Below, one piece after another: positions 28,898 through 38,673 of a stretch of 64,000 bases of DNA. Every line of letters starts with the position of its first letter. The stretch's first letter is position 1. The notes under the pieces are model-generated. The model saw nothing but the letters and a program-made list of their open reading frames with translations, was not told where the DNA came from and did no database searches. The stretch is from an uncultured OM182 clade bacterium (lineage in GTDB: Bacteria > Pseudomonadota > Gammaproteobacteria > Pseudomonadales > Azotimanducaceae). The stretch covers positions 1-64,000 of the forward strand of contig CAJJAA010000008.1 in NCBI GenBank assembly GCA_905182025.1, read 5' to 3'. A program made the translations under genes and the position numbers.

Positions 28898-30232
28898 GTG
28901 AAAAAATATTTCGGCACAGACGGTATTCGCGGCAAGGTGGGGGTTGACCCCATAACCCCGGAATTTATGTTAAAGCTTGGCTGGTCGGCCGGGCGCGTCT
29001 TTGCTTCTAAGGGTGTGGGTCGCATTTTAATTGGTAAAGATACGCGTATTTCGGGTTACATGTTCGAGTCTGCGCTCGAGGCCGGCTTAGTTTCGGCCGG
29101 AATCGATGTGTTGTTTTTAGGCCCCATGCCGACACCGGCAATCGCCTATTTAACAAGGACATTTAACGCCGAGGCAGGCATTGTCATTAGTGCATCGCAT
29201 AACCCGTATCACGATAATGGGATTAAGTTTTTCTCTGGCGCCGGTGAGAAATTGCCGGATGAGGTTGAGCTAGCAATAGAGGCTCAGCTGGATATAGCGC
29301 ATCAGTCAATGCAGTTGGTCGAGTCGGACAAGATCGGCAAAGTGTCTAGAATCGTTGATGCGGCAGGGCGTTACGTAGAATTTTGTAAAAGTACGCTGTC
29401 GAGTAAATTAAATCTGCAAGGCAAGCGTATTGTGGTTGATTGCGCCCATGGCGCCACCTACCATATCGCACCTAAGGTCTTCCGTGAATTGGGCGCGCAG
29501 GTCATCGAAATTGGTGTTGAGCCCAATGGCATCAATATTAATGACCAGGTCGGCTCAACCAGCCCCGAGCAACTGCAGCGTGCTGTTGTCGATGAATCCG
29601 CAGATTTTGGTGTCGCTTACGACGGTGATGGCGATCGTCTTATTATGGTCGATGAACACGGTGAAGTTGTCGACGGCGATGAGCTGGTTTTTATCGTTGC
29701 GAGGCATCGGCAGCAACAAGGTACGTTAAAAGGTGGCGTGGTTGGCACGTTGATGAGCAACTTCGGTCTTGAGTTGGCTCTGCAGCAGTTGCACATTCCT
29801 TTTATTAGGGCCGCGGTGGGTGACCGATATGTATTAGCGGCGCTGCGGGAGAATGGCTGGGATTTAGGCGGTGAATCGTCGGGTCATCTGCTTTGTCTAG
29901 ACGTGGTGTCGACAGGTGATGGCATCGTGTCATCCTTGCAGGTGATCGGAGCGATGCTTGAATCCGAGCAGTCACTTGGCGAGTTGAAGAAGGGGATGCA
30001 TAAGCTACCGCAACTGATGATTAATGTGCGCTGTGATGCGGCTGTTGTTAATAGCGATGAAGTGCTTGCGGCGGTCGCGAAAACAGAAAAACAATTAGCC
30101 GGTAAGGGACGTGTGCTGCTGAGACCTTCAGGGACCGAGCCGGTTGTTCGGGTCATGGTCGAAGGCGAAGATTCAGTTCAGGTAAAGCTTTTGGCACGCG
30201 CGTTAGCCGATGTCGTTGAAGCGACAGGTTAG
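28898..30232 (+). CDS. glmM: Phosphoglucosamine mutase GlmM
   Basis: This 444-residue enzyme converts glucosamine-6-phosphate to glucosamine-1-phosphate for peptidoglycan and LPS. GTG start with AAAAGG upstream. The N-terminal FGTDGIRG, the phosphoserine loop [17 protein letters not shown], the metal loop YDGDGDRLI and the sugar loop GGESSGHL are all present. Confidence 0.97.
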   Translation: MKKYFGTDGIRGKVGVDPITPEFMLKLGWSAGRVFASKGVGRILIGKDTRISGYMFESALEAGLVSAGIDVLFLGPMPTPAIAYLTRTFNAEAGIVISASHNPYHDNGIKFFSGAGEKLPDEVELAIEAQLDIAHQSMQLVESDKIGKVSRIVDAAGRYVEFCKSTLSSKLNLQGKRIVVDCAHGATYHIAPKVFRELGAQVIEIGVEPNGININDQVGSTSPEQLQRAVVDESADFGVAYDGDGDRLIMVDEHGEVVDGDELVFIVARHRQQQGTLKGGVVGTLMSNFGLELALQQLHIPFIRAAVGDRYVLAALRENGWDLGGESSGHLLCLDVVSTGDGIVSSLQVIGAMLESEQSLGELKKGMHKLPQLMINVRCDAAVVNSDEVLAAVAKTEKQLAGKGRVLLRPSGTEPVVRVMVEGEDSVQVKLLARALADVVEATG

Positions 30233-30334
30233 CCTGATGCACTATTTATTGAATTCACGATAGTTAGATTGGACGAGACAATTGAATCTTCAAATCAAAA
30301 CATTTAACATGCGCAGCCGCTTTTGAGGTAAGTC

Positions 30335-31090
30335 ATGAGAAAGGCCTTGGTAGTCGGCAATTGGAAAATGAATGGCACGCAGAGCAGTATCGATGTATTG
30401 ATGCACGGTCTGATGGCTCAGCTGGCGGGGTGTTCGAGCGGTATTGTGGTTTGTCCGCCGAATGTATATCTCGATCAGGTGCGAAAACTTATTGAACAAA
30501 CCCCCATTAGCGTGGGTGGTCAGAACCTAGATTGGCATGACAAGGGTGCGTTTACGGGTGAAGTCTCCGCAGAAATGCTGGCAGACTTAGGATGTGACTT
30601 CGTACTTGTTGGTCATTCAGAAAGACGGACTTTGTTTGGTGAGACAAATGAAGATGTCGCGATGAAGTGTAAAGCGAGTCTTTCAAAAGGTATTATACCG
30701 ATTCTTTGTGTCGGCGAGACGCAAGCGCAAAGAGAAGCTGGTGAGACAGAGGATGTCATTGCTTCGCAACTTGTCCCGGTATTTGACAAGTTGGGTACGG
30801 AGGCGATGGCAAGTGTTGTTATTGCTTATGAGCCTGTATGGGCAATAGGCACAGGCATAACCGCCAGCCCGCAGCAAGCTAATGATGTGCATGCGTTTAT
30901 TCGGCATACATTGGCTGAGAAGGACCTGAATATAGCGAATAATATTCAGATATTGTACGGAGGCAGTGTTAATGCAGACAATGCCGGTGAATTATTTGGA
31001 ATGCAGGACATTGATGGAGCCCTCGTCGGAGGTGCATCTTTGGATGCGGCAAGTTTTCTTGCTATCTGTCAGGCTGCTGTACTGGTTTAA
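30335..31090 (+). CDS. tpiA: Triosephosphate isomerase TpiA
   Basis: This 251-residue TIM barrel interconverts glyceraldehyde-3-phosphate and dihydroxyacetone phosphate. NWKMNG carries the catalytic Lys, VGHSERR the His, and YEPVWAIGTG the Glu and the mobile loop. Full length, with secG next. Confidence 0.98.
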   Translation: MRKALVVGNWKMNGTQSSIDVLMHGLMAQLAGCSSGIVVCPPNVYLDQVRKLIEQTPISVGGQNLDWHDKGAFTGEVSAEMLADLGCDFVLVGHSERRTLFGETNEDVAMKCKASLSKGIIPILCVGETQAQREAGETEDVIASQLVPVFDKLGTEAMASVVIAYEPVWAIGTGITASPQQANDVHAFIRHTLAEKDLNIANNIQILYGGSVNADNAGELFGMQDIDGALVGGASLDAASFLAICQAAVLV

Positions 31091-31159
31091 ATAAGCGGAA
31101 TTTGATGCGCTTAGGTAAGTAAGCAGTTGCTTACTTGAATAGGTGTGACTGAGTAGACT

Positions 31160-31555
31160 ATGGAAACTCAAGTGTTAGAAACAATTGTACTGATCATGCA
31201 TGTGGGGGCCAGCCTTTGCATTATTGGTCTTGTTTTGATCCAGCACGGTAAGGGCGCTGATATGGGCTCCGGCCTAGGTGCGGGCTCTTCCAGTACTGTA
31301 TTCGGTAGTGGTGGTACGGGCAGTTTCCTGACGAAGGCGACAGGGGGTCTCGCGGTTGCGTTCTTTCTGACCAGTTTCGGTTTGGCTTTTTATGCTAAGC
31401 AAAAATCAATTTCTATTCGAAACTTAGGTGTGCCTGAAATCGTCGAACAGATTAATATTGCACCAGAGCTGGAATTACCGACGCTTGATAGCGCTCCAGC
31501 AAATAGTGCCTCAGGCGGGTCAGATATACCCTCGATAGAGCCTGAAACAGAATAA
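31160..31555 (+). CDS. secG: Protein translocase subunit SecG
   Basis: This 131-residue subunit of the SecYEG channel has two membrane helices (about residues 8-27 and 52-75) flanking the conserved glycine-rich cytosolic loop MGSGLGAGSSSTVFGSGGTG. The C-terminal tail is acidic and Pro/Ser-rich. tpiA-secG-tRNA-Leu is the usual order. Confidence 0.95.
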   Translation: METQVLETIVLIMHVGASLCIIGLVLIQHGKGADMGSGLGAGSSSTVFGSGGTGSFLTKATGGLAVAFFLTSFGLAFYAKQKSISIRNLGVPEIVEQINIAPELELPTLDSAPANSASGGSDIPSIEPETE

Positions 31556-31616
31556 TCAAGGACCTTTGTCCTTAACAGGCCATCATTGCAAGCGTTAGAT
31601 GATGGTCGAATTTTAT

Positions 31617-31703
31617 GCCGAAGTGGTGAAATTGGTAGACACGCTACCTTGAGGGGGTAGTGAGCTTTAGCTCGTGGAGGTTCAAGTCCTCTCTTCGGCA
31701 CCA
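31617..31703 (+). tRNA. tRNA-Leu (anticodon GAG)
   Basis: Acceptor GCCGAAG pairs with CTTCGGC and the CCA is encoded. The anticodon stem CTACC/GGTAG holds loop TTGAGGG with anticodon GAG. A long variable arm typical of tRNA-Leu is present. 87 nt. Confidence 0.97.
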
Positions 31704-31718
31704 TATACAACAACATAT

Positions 31719-31751
31719 TGGGTTTTTATTTGGTTTTGGAATAAAAACCCA
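31719..31751 (+). terminator. Hairpin after tRNA-Leu
   Basis: A perfect 12-bp inverted repeat TGGGTTTTTATT / AATAAAAACCCA with a nine-base loop lies 15 bp after the tRNA. A second small stem GGTCC-AACGA-GGACC follows at 31753-31767. These likely end the secG-tRNA-Leu transcript although no T-run follows. Confidence 0.5.
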
Positions 31752-31883
31752 AGGTCCAACGAGGACCGTTGAGCGTTTTCGCTAAAAAACACATCCTAAC
31801 CGACGAGTTCAAGGCGTTTATGATGGTTTCAGTCTAAAGTGTTGTCAGTAAACGCAATTAACGATAAACAACTGTGTTTTCTA

Positions 31884-31912
31884 TTGACCAAGCCCATCGA
31901 CATCCCTATAAT
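31884..31912 (+). promoter_or_regulatory. Sigma-70 promoter of the initiator tRNA
   Basis: TTGACC (31884-31889), 17 bp, then TATAAT (31907-31912), followed by a GC-rich discriminator TCGCCCCC, typical of stable RNA promoters under stringent control. The tRNA begins 16 bp later. Confidence 0.85.
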
Positions 31913-31927
31913 TCGCCCCCTTGTTGA

Positions 31928-32004
<77 letters not shown>

Positions 32005-32017
32005 CAGCATGAAGTGA

Positions 32018-32042
32018 AGCCCCTTATTAGGGGCTTTTTATT
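32018..32042 (+). terminator. Intrinsic terminator after tRNA-fMet
   Basis: AGCCCC-TTATTA-GGGGCT followed by TTTTATT, a compact terminator 13 bp past the tRNA. Read-through would reach rimP-nusA. Confidence 0.85.
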
Positions 32043-32135
32043 AACTTCAGATTAATATGATGTAATCGTTCGCGGTAAAGGCTAACGGTTAGGTTGAAAG
32101 AAAATGTGGATGGCAATTGCCATCTTATTAGTGAG

Positions 32136-32158
32136 AATGGGCTTTATGCCCATTTTTT
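32136..32158 (+). terminator. Terminator-like hairpin in the rimP leader
   Basis: AATGGGC-TTTAT-GCCCATT with T6 lies about 30 bp before rimP. A terminator just before the first operon gene suggests attenuation of the rimP-nusA-infB operon, whose NusA product controls its own expression in E. coli. Confidence 0.65.
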
Positions 32159-32185
32159 GTTTATACAGTGTGTAATGGTACTGCC

Positions 32186-32638
32186 GTGAATGAGCAACTA
32201 AGAGAGCTGATTGAACCGGTTGTAACCGGAATGGATTACGAACTTTGGGGTTTGGAATATCTTACCCAAGGTAAATATTCTATCTTGAAAATTTACATCG
32301 AATCCGACAAAGGAATTGATGTTGATGATTGCGCGCGTATCAGCAGACAGGTTAGCGGTCTACTTGACGTGGAAGAAACAATAAGTGGTAAGTACACGCT
32401 TGAAGTTTCATCTCCTGGAATGGATAGAAGATTATTTACGAAAGTACAGTTTGAATTGTATAAGGGCGCAAAGGTTAAAATAAATTTGCGTAACCGGTAC
32501 GAAGGTAGGCGAAAATTTACTGGCTTGCTATGTGGTATTGAAGATGACGACGTTGTCATACGCACTGGAGACGAAGAGTTTTTGTTTCCGTTTGATGAAG
32601 TCGACAAAGCGAATGTTATACCAGAGTTTACAGAGTAA
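32186..32638 (+). CDS. rimP: Ribosome maturation factor RimP
   Basis: This 30S assembly factor has 150 residues when started at GTG 32186 (MNEQLRELIEPVVTGMDYEL); a GTG at 32168 would add six residues without family similarity. The family motifs LWGLEYLTQGKYSILKIYIE, DDCARISRQVSGLLDVEE and VSSPGMDRRLF are present. First gene of the rimP-nusA-infB operon. Confidence 0.95.
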   Translation: MNEQLRELIEPVVTGMDYELWGLEYLTQGKYSILKIYIESDKGIDVDDCARISRQVSGLLDVEETISGKYTLEVSSPGMDRRLFTKVQFELYKGAKVKINLRNRYEGRRKFTGLLCGIEDDDVVIRTGDEEFLFPFDEVDKANVIPEFTE

Positions 32639-32745
32639 AATGAGCAGATTGAGTAGCGGTAATTACGCAGTTGTGTGTTTACCGATTGGGGTTATATCGT
32701 GATGTTTTTTTTCACGTAACTCTATTGTCAGACTGAGGCAATGTA

Positions 32746-34242
32746 ATGAGTAAAGAAATTTTGTTAGTCGTTGATTCCGTATCCAACGAAAAAGGCGTGT
32801 CGAAAGATATTATTTTTGACGCACTAGAACTGGCGCTCGCCACTGCTACAAAGAAGCGGTATGGCGATGATGCCGAGTTACGCGTGAAGATTGATCAGGA
32901 ATCTGGCGAATACGAGACGTATCGTCGTTGGCTTCTTATTGAAGATGATGCGGAGATGGAGTTTCCTTCTGCGCAGATGACCGTGTCTGCAGCTCAAATA
33001 GACGAGCCCAATCTTCAAGTTGGTGACTATGTTGAAGAGCTGGTTGATTCTGTTGCTTTTGGCCGTATTGCGGCTCAAACAGCCAAGCAGGTTATTGTCC
33101 AGAAAGTACGGGAAGCTGAGCGAGCTCAGATTGTAGATGCTTACCGAAGTCGCGTTGGCGAGTTAGTTAGCGGGCAAGTTAAGAAGGTGACCCGAGAAGC
33201 TGTAATCGTTGACCTAGGTAACAATGCGGAAGCATTGCTGCCGCGCGATGAGTGGATACCGCGAGAAACGTTCCGAATGGGCGATCGTCTGCGAGCTTTG
33301 CTGAAAGACGTCCGGCCAGAAGTGCGTGGACCACAATTAGCATTGTCCCGAACTGCGCCGGAGATGTTGGTCGAGTTATTTAAGATTGAAGTGCCTGAGA
33401 TTGCCGATGGCATTATCGAGATCATGGGCTCCGCCCGTGACCCAGGCTCTAGAGCGAAAATTGCTGTTAAGACGAACGATGGTCGCATAGACCCCGTTGG
33501 TGCTTGTGTCGGTATGCGTGGTTCGAGAGTTCAGGCTGTGTCTGGCGAACTAGGTAACGAGCGTATCGATATCGTTCCCTGGGATGACAATGTTGCTCAA
33601 TTAGCAATTAATGCTATGGCGCCAGCTGAGGTCGTATCGATTGTTGTTGATGAAGAAACTAACAGTATGGATATCGCTGTTGGCGAAGACAACCTGGCTC
33701 AGGCTATTGGCCGTGGCGGTCAGAATGTGAAGTTGGCAAGTGAGTTGACTGGCTGGGTTCTGAATATCATGACTGAAGACGAGGCTTCCGATAAGCACGA
33801 ACAGGAAGCAGGTTCAGTTATTGAAAGGTTTATGGAACAGTTAGATGTCGATGAAGATGTCGCCATCGTACTCGTTGAGGAAGGTTTCTCAACGCTTGAA
33901 GAAGTTGCCTATGTGCCCGTCAATGAGATGATCGCAATCGAAGGCTTTGACGAGGATATTGTTGAAGAGCTTCGGAATCGAGCTAAGAGCGCCATAACGA
34001 CGCAAGAATTAGCGACGGAAGAAGAGCTAGATGTCGAACCAGCTCAAGATCTCCTTGAGATGGAAGGCATGGATACCCGATTAGCATTTCAAATGGCTAA
34101 AGTGGGTATTGTGACGATGGAAGATCTAGCGGAACAAGCAATTGATGAGTTGCTTGAAATTGAAGGAATGGACGAGGAACGCGCCGGGTCATTAATTATG
34201 ACTGCACGTGCTCCTTGGTTTGCAGAGGATTCCACAGACTAA
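32746..34242 (+). CDS. nusA: Transcription termination/antitermination factor NusA
   Basis: This 498-residue protein has the N-terminal RNA polymerase-binding domain, S1 domain (about residues 130-200), two KH domains ([36 protein letters not shown]) and two C-terminal helix-hairpin-helix repeats (about 365-425 and 435-495), the E. coli-type architecture. It modulates pausing and termination. Confidence 0.98.
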   Translation: MSKEILLVVDSVSNEKGVSKDIIFDALELALATATKKRYGDDAELRVKIDQESGEYETYRRWLLIEDDAEMEFPSAQMTVSAAQIDEPNLQVGDYVEELVDSVAFGRIAAQTAKQVIVQKVREAERAQIVDAYRSRVGELVSGQVKKVTREAVIVDLGNNAEALLPRDEWIPRETFRMGDRLRALLKDVRPEVRGPQLALSRTAPEMLVELFKIEVPEIADGIIEIMGSARDPGSRAKIAVKTNDGRIDPVGACVGMRGSRVQAVSGELGNERIDIVPWDDNVAQLAINAMAPAEVVSIVVDEETNSMDIAVGEDNLAQAIGRGGQNVKLASELTGWVLNIMTEDEASDKHEQEAGSVIERFMEQLDVDEDVAIVLVEEGFSTLEEVAYVPVNEMIAIEGFDEDIVEELRNRAKSAITTQELATEEELDVEPAQDLLEMEGMDTRLAFQMAKVGIVTMEDLAEQAIDELLEIEGMDEERAGSLIMTARAPWFAEDSTD

Positions 34243-34290
34243 GGCATCGAGCCTGAGAGTACTGTGCGAACCTAACTTGAGGTAAATTGA

Positions 34291-36882
34291 ATGGCAGATG
34301 TAACTGTTTTGCAATTAGCGGATACCGTGGATACACCGGTAGAAAAACTATTGCAACAATTGCAAGAAGCCGGGCTACCACAGAGTTCCCCAGAGGACCT
34401 TGTGTCCGAAGATGAAAAAGAAACTCTGCTGGGCCATATTAAAAAGGCGCATGGCGAAGAGTCTGAAGGTGCGCCTAAGAAAATCACACTTAAGCGACGT
34501 ACATTAAGCACGTTGAAGACAGCCGGTTCTGCCGGTCGAGGTCGAACAGTCAATGTAGAAGTTCGTAAGAAGCGAACCTATGTTCGAAAGACTGATGCGA
34601 CTGACGCTGAAGGTGATGTCGAGCCTATGATTGAAGAAGTGGAGGTCGAGTTAGTTCCTGAAGAACCGATTGACCCTGCTGAAATCGCAAGAAAAGAAGC
34701 TGAAGAACAAGCGCGCAGAATGATGGCGGAAGCACAGGCTGAAATTTCTGCGGCTGTGAATACCAGAACGAAAGCGAAGGCCGACGAGGCCGAGCAAAAG
34801 CTGAAGGACCTTGAGGCTGAAGCTGCAGCAGCTAAAGCTAAGGTGACGAAAGCAGAAGAAGCTAAGAAAGAAAAAGAACTGGAAGAGTCCAAAGTTAGCG
34901 GTCGTAAAGACAAGCGCGACAGAAGCGACTTGGATGATAAGAAAGACGCGAAAGAAAAACGTGTCAAACATGGTAATAAACGTCGTCGCAAAGAAGAGCT
35001 GTTGTCAGCCGATTCCCGTGGTGATTTAGGCGATGACAAAAAAGCGCCGTTGGGTCTGAGTTCGAGTCGAACAAAGCGTCCAGGCAAACGACAAGTACAA
35101 CATCAATTCAAGGCGCCTACTGAAGATATCAAACGTGAAGTGGAGGTCAGTGACTCAATCTCTGTTGCCGCTTTGTCGCAAAAAATGTCGATCAAGGCAA
35201 CGGAAGTGATCAAAACGCTGATGGGTCTAGGTGTCATGGCCAATATTAATCAGACGATTGATCAAGATACTGCAATCCTCGTTGTTGAAGAACATGGTCA
35301 TACGGTCAAACTTGTCGATGCGGATGCGCTTGAGCGGTCGGTCATTGACGAGGAAATGGCGTTGGAAGGCGAGTCTGCACCACGTGCACCGGTCGTAACT
35401 GTCATGGGTCATGTTGATCACGGTAAGACATCACTACTCGACTATATTCGTAACGCTCAAGTTGCCGAAGGTGAGTCGGGCGGTATTACACAGCATATTG
35501 GCGCATATCGTGTCGCAACCAAGCACGGTGAAATTTGCTTTATCGATACGCCCGGTCACGCCGCCTTTACAGCGATGCGACAACGTGGCGCACAAGCAAC
35601 AGACATCGTCATTCTTGTCGTTGCCGCAGATGATGGCGTGATGCCACAAACCGAAGAAGCGATTAAGCACGCCAAAGCAGCCGGTGCGCCGATGGTCGTG
35701 GCAATCAACAAAATGGATAAAGAAGGCGCTGATCCTGATCGCGCTAAGAATGAATTGGCATCAAGAGATGTTATTCCTGATGACTGGGGTGGCGATACAC
35801 AGTTCATTCCTGTCTCAGCCTTGAAGGGTACCGGTATCGACGCGCTAATGGATGCCGTGTTGTTGCAAGCAGAGTTAATGGAGTTAACAGCGGTTGTTGA
35901 CGGACCTGCACACGGTGTTGTCATTGAATCTGAACTAGATAAAGGTAAAGGACCGGTAGCAACACTATTGGTTCAAAATGGCACCTTGAAACAAGGTGAC
36001 GTGATTGTTGCCGGTGATCAATACGGTAAAGCAAGAGCCGTCAACGATGACCGCGGCAAGCCCGTAAAGAGCGTTGGCCCATCAACGCCAATTACAGTAC
36101 TCGGCCTCGATGGCACGCCAGCAGCAGGGGACACGTTCGTTGTTGTTAAAGATGAGAAGCGTGCAAGGGAAGTGGCAACGTTCCGACGCGAGAAGTTAAG
36201 AGAACAAGCTTTGGCAACGCCAGCAGCAAGTCTTGATAACTTGTTGGCTAGCTTTGGTGCAAGTCAAATTAACTACCTGAACGTCGTTGTTAAAGCTGAC
36301 GTTAGGGGATCTCTCGAGGCAATTGTTACGGCACTGCAGGCGTTAGGTAATGACGAGGTTCAGGTCAAGGTGGTTTCCTCGGGTGTCGGCGGTATTTCAG
36401 AAAAAGATGCCACATTCGCGACAACGTCAGGCGCTGTACTATTTGGGTTTAACGTCCGAGCTGATGCAGCAGCACGTAAGAAAATTGAAGAAGAAAACAT
36501 CGATCTACGTTACTACAAAGTAATTTACGATCTGATCGATGATGTTCGAGATGCGCTATCAGGTATGCTTTCACCAGAGTTAAGAGAAGACATAGTTGGT
36601 ATCGCCGAAGTTCGGGACGTATTCGAGTCGAAGAAGCTTGGCAGTATTGCAGGTTGTATGATCATCGAAGGTACCGTCCATAAGGATAAGAAAATCAGAG
36701 TCCTTCGTGACAACATTGTTATTTACGAGGGTGAATTGGAATCACTGCGACACTTCAAAGAAGAAGTTGCAAGTGCTCGAAACGGTACCGAATGTGGTAT
36801 CGGCGTCAAGAACTACAATGACGTCAAGGTCGGTGACCAAATCGAAGTATTTGAATCTCGGGAAGTCGCTCGGGCGCTTTAA
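34291..36882 (+). CDS. infB: Translation initiation factor IF-2
   Basis: This 863-residue GTPase brings fMet-tRNA to the 30S subunit. The N-terminal IF2N domain and a long charged Lys/Glu/Ala linker (about residues 110-260) precede the G domain with [20 protein letters not shown] and [11 protein letters not shown], and domains II-IV. The long linker would be disordered. Cotranscribed with nusA and rbfA. Confidence 0.98.
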   Translation: MADVTVLQLADTVDTPVEKLLQQLQEAGLPQSSPEDLVSEDEKETLLGHIKKAHGEESEGAPKKITLKRRTLSTLKTAGSAGRGRTVNVEVRKKRTYVRKTDATDAEGDVEPMIEEVEVELVPEEPIDPAEIARKEAEEQARRMMAEAQAEISAAVNTRTKAKADEAEQKLKDLEAEAAAAKAKVTKAEEAKKEKELEESKVSGRKDKRDRSDLDDKKDAKEKRVKHGNKRRRKEELLSADSRGDLGDDKKAPLGLSSSRTKRPGKRQVQHQFKAPTEDIKREVEVSDSISVAALSQKMSIKATEVIKTLMGLGVMANINQTIDQDTAILVVEEHGHTVKLVDADALERSVIDEEMALEGESAPRAPVVTVMGHVDHGKTSLLDYIRNAQVAEGESGGITQHIGAYRVATKHGEICFIDTPGHAAFTAMRQRGAQATDIVILVVAADDGVMPQTEEAIKHAKAAGAPMVVAINKMDKEGADPDRAKNELASRDVIPDDWGGDTQFIPVSALKGTGIDALMDAVLLQAELMELTAVVDGPAHGVVIESELDKGKGPVATLLVQNGTLKQGDVIVAGDQYGKARAVNDDRGKPVKSVGPSTPITVLGLDGTPAAGDTFVVVKDEKRAREVATFRREKLREQALATPAASLDNLLASFGASQINYLNVVVKADVRGSLEAIVTALQALGNDEVQVKVVSSGVGGISEKDATFATTSGAVLFGFNVRADAAARKKIEEENIDLRYYKVIYDLIDDVRDALSGMLSPELREDIVGIAEVRDVFESKKLGSIAGCMIIEGTVHKDKKIRVLRDNIVIYEGELESLRHFKEEVASARNGTECGIGVKNYNDVKVGDQIEVFESREVARAL

Positions 36883-36900
36883 GCCGCCCACGGATGCAAC

Positions 36901-37287
36901 ATGCCAAGAGAATTTAGTAGAGGAAAGAGAATCGGCGATCTGATTCAGCGAGAATTAGCGACGTTGATTCAGACTGAAATCAAGGACCCGCGCGTCGGTC
37001 TGGTAACGATTAATGAAGTAAAAGTCAGTAGGGACTTAGCCTTTGCTGATGTGTACTTCACGATGTTGCCTGAAGGCAGTGAACCGCAGGGTGTTGAAGT
37101 ACTTAATAGTGCCAGCGGTTTTCTCAGATCTCAGCTTGCGAAAGTCCTTTCGACCAGAACAACGCCACGACCACGTTTTCACTTCGATCATTCAATCGAG
37201 AATGGTGCGCGAATGTCGAAGGCGATTGGTGAGGCAATCAAAAAGGATGAAGCAAATCATCGACCGGATGAGGCTGATCAATCTTGA
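36901..37287 (+). CDS. rbfA: Ribosome-binding factor A
   Basis: This 128-residue KH-like protein binds 16S rRNA near helix 1 in 30S maturation and cold adaptation. Motifs RIGDLIQRELATLIQTEIKD, LAFADVYFTML and TTPRPRFHFDHSIENGARM are present. Its stop overlaps the truB start. Confidence 0.96.
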   Translation: MPREFSRGKRIGDLIQRELATLIQTEIKDPRVGLVTINEVKVSRDLAFADVYFTMLPEGSEPQGVEVLNSASGFLRSQLAKVLSTRTTPRPRFHFDHSIENGARMSKAIGEAIKKDEANHRPDEADQS

Positions 37288-38216
37288 ATAAACCCGCCGT
37301 TAAGCGTCGTGAGATAAACGGTATTCTTATCCTAGATAAAGGTATCGGCAAGAGCTCCAACGGCGCACTTCAGGAGGTTAAACGCCTGTATAACGCCAAG
37401 AAAGCTGGCCATACGGGTAGCCTTGATCCATTAGCGACAGGTGTTCTACCGCTTTGTTTTGGCGAGGCGACGAAGTTCTCTCAATTTTTACTCGATGCGA
37501 ATAAACGCTACGTTACGACAATCAAATTGGGTGTTGTAACAACCACAGGTGATGCAGAAGGCGAGATTGTTGAAGAAGTTGCGACTCAGGGTTTTAGTAC
37601 CGAAGAGCTTGAGTCGGCATTGGAGAAGTTTCGAGGCGAGATAGAACAGATTCCTTCCATGTTCTCCGCAATCAAGGTCAACGGTCAACCTCTGTATAAA
37701 CTTGCCCGTCAGGGTATCGAGATTGAACGAAAATCACGAGTTGTGACGATTTTTGAGCTTAATTTGGTCGAAAACAACGGTGATGAGCTGATTCTGGACG
37801 TAAGTTGCAGTAAAGGGACTTACATCAGAACGCTGGCAGAGGACTTGGGTAAAGTGTTAGGCTGCGGCGCGCACGTTATAGCGCTAAGAAGGACACAGTC
37901 CGGCCCGTTTAAACTCGATGAGGCCTATAGTCTGCAGGCGCTAGAAGAAATGAAAGCGTCAGGCGAATTTGAAGCGATAGATAGTCTCTTGTTGTCTCCC
38001 GCAGCGGCCGTTGTAGATTGGCCCAGTGTTGAATTGACAGCATTGAGTGCAAGTTATCTAAAGCAAGGACAAGCTGTACAAATTGCGAAAGCACCCACAA
38101 CAGGTTGGGTAAGTATTTTTTCAGAGTCAGAAGACACCTTGGTTGAATTTCTTGGTGTTGGTGAGATAACTGAAGATGGACGAGTTGCACCTAGAAGACT
38201 GGTTGCAACTCAATAG
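37284..38216 (+). CDS. truB: tRNA pseudouridine-55 synthase TruB
   Basis: The protein has 310 residues and starts at TTG 37284, which overlaps the rbfA stop by four bases (TTGA), implying coupled translation. The catalytic Asp lies in AGHTGSLDPLATGVLPLCFG. A C-terminal PUA domain is present. It makes pseudouridine 55 in the T-loop of tRNAs. Confidence 0.96.
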   Translation: MNKPAVKRREINGILILDKGIGKSSNGALQEVKRLYNAKKAGHTGSLDPLATGVLPLCFGEATKFSQFLLDANKRYVTTIKLGVVTTTGDAEGEIVEEVATQGFSTEELESALEKFRGEIEQIPSMFSAIKVNGQPLYKLARQGIEIERKSRVVTIFELNLVENNGDELILDVSCSKGTYIRTLAEDLGKVLGCGAHVIALRRTQSGPFKLDEAYSLQALEEMKASGEFEAIDSLLLSPAAAVVDWPSVELTALSASYLKQGQAVQIAKAPTTGWVSIFSESEDTLVEFLGVGEITEDGRVAPRRLVATQ

Positions 38217-38327
38217 AACGGGAGTCTTCGACTCTCCAACGATGGCTATCAATATGCGTGGCCATACGTTGTTATATTTGGAATTGGCAATAGCCAGTTC
38301 GGCATATTAATTTGGAGAAATGCAAAA

Positions 38328-38597
38328 ATGGCATTAACCGCAGAAAGCAAAGCCGAAATCGTTAAAGAATTCGGCAGTTCAGAAAATGATTCAGGCTCTC
38401 CTGAAGTTCAAGTCGCGTTATTGACAGCTAATATCGAACAGCTGCAATCGCACTTTCAGGAACACAAGCATGATCACCACTCTCGAATCGGTCTACTAAG
38501 AATGGTAAGCCAACGACGGAAACTACTGACCTACCTAAAGAACAAAAGCACAGATAGGTATTCTCAGCTCATTAAAAGACTCGGCTTAAGAAAATAA
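38328..38597 (+). CDS. rpsO: 30S ribosomal protein S15
   Basis: The 89-residue S15 has the standard length and motifs [40 protein letters not shown]. It binds 16S rRNA early in assembly. Followed by pnp as in E. coli. Confidence 0.98.
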   Translation: MALTAESKAEIVKEFGSSENDSGSPEVQVALLTANIEQLQSHFQEHKHDHHSRIGLLRMVSQRRKLLTYLKNKSTDRYSQLIKRLGLRK

Positions 38598-38615
38598 TAG
38601 AGCCCGTGGCATTAA

Positions 38616-38639
38616 GGCGGATGCATGTGCTTGCATCCG
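38616..38639 (+). promoter_or_regulatory. Hairpin in the pnp leader (possible RNase III site)
   Basis: A 9-bp perfect stem GCGGATGCA / TGCATCCGC with a six-base loop and no T-run lies between rpsO and pnp. In E. coli the pnp leader hairpin is cut by RNase III for autocontrol; this hairpin occupies the same position. Confidence 0.55.
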
Positions 38640-38673
38640 CGATTGCCGCATTAGCAAATAAATGGAGACACAA

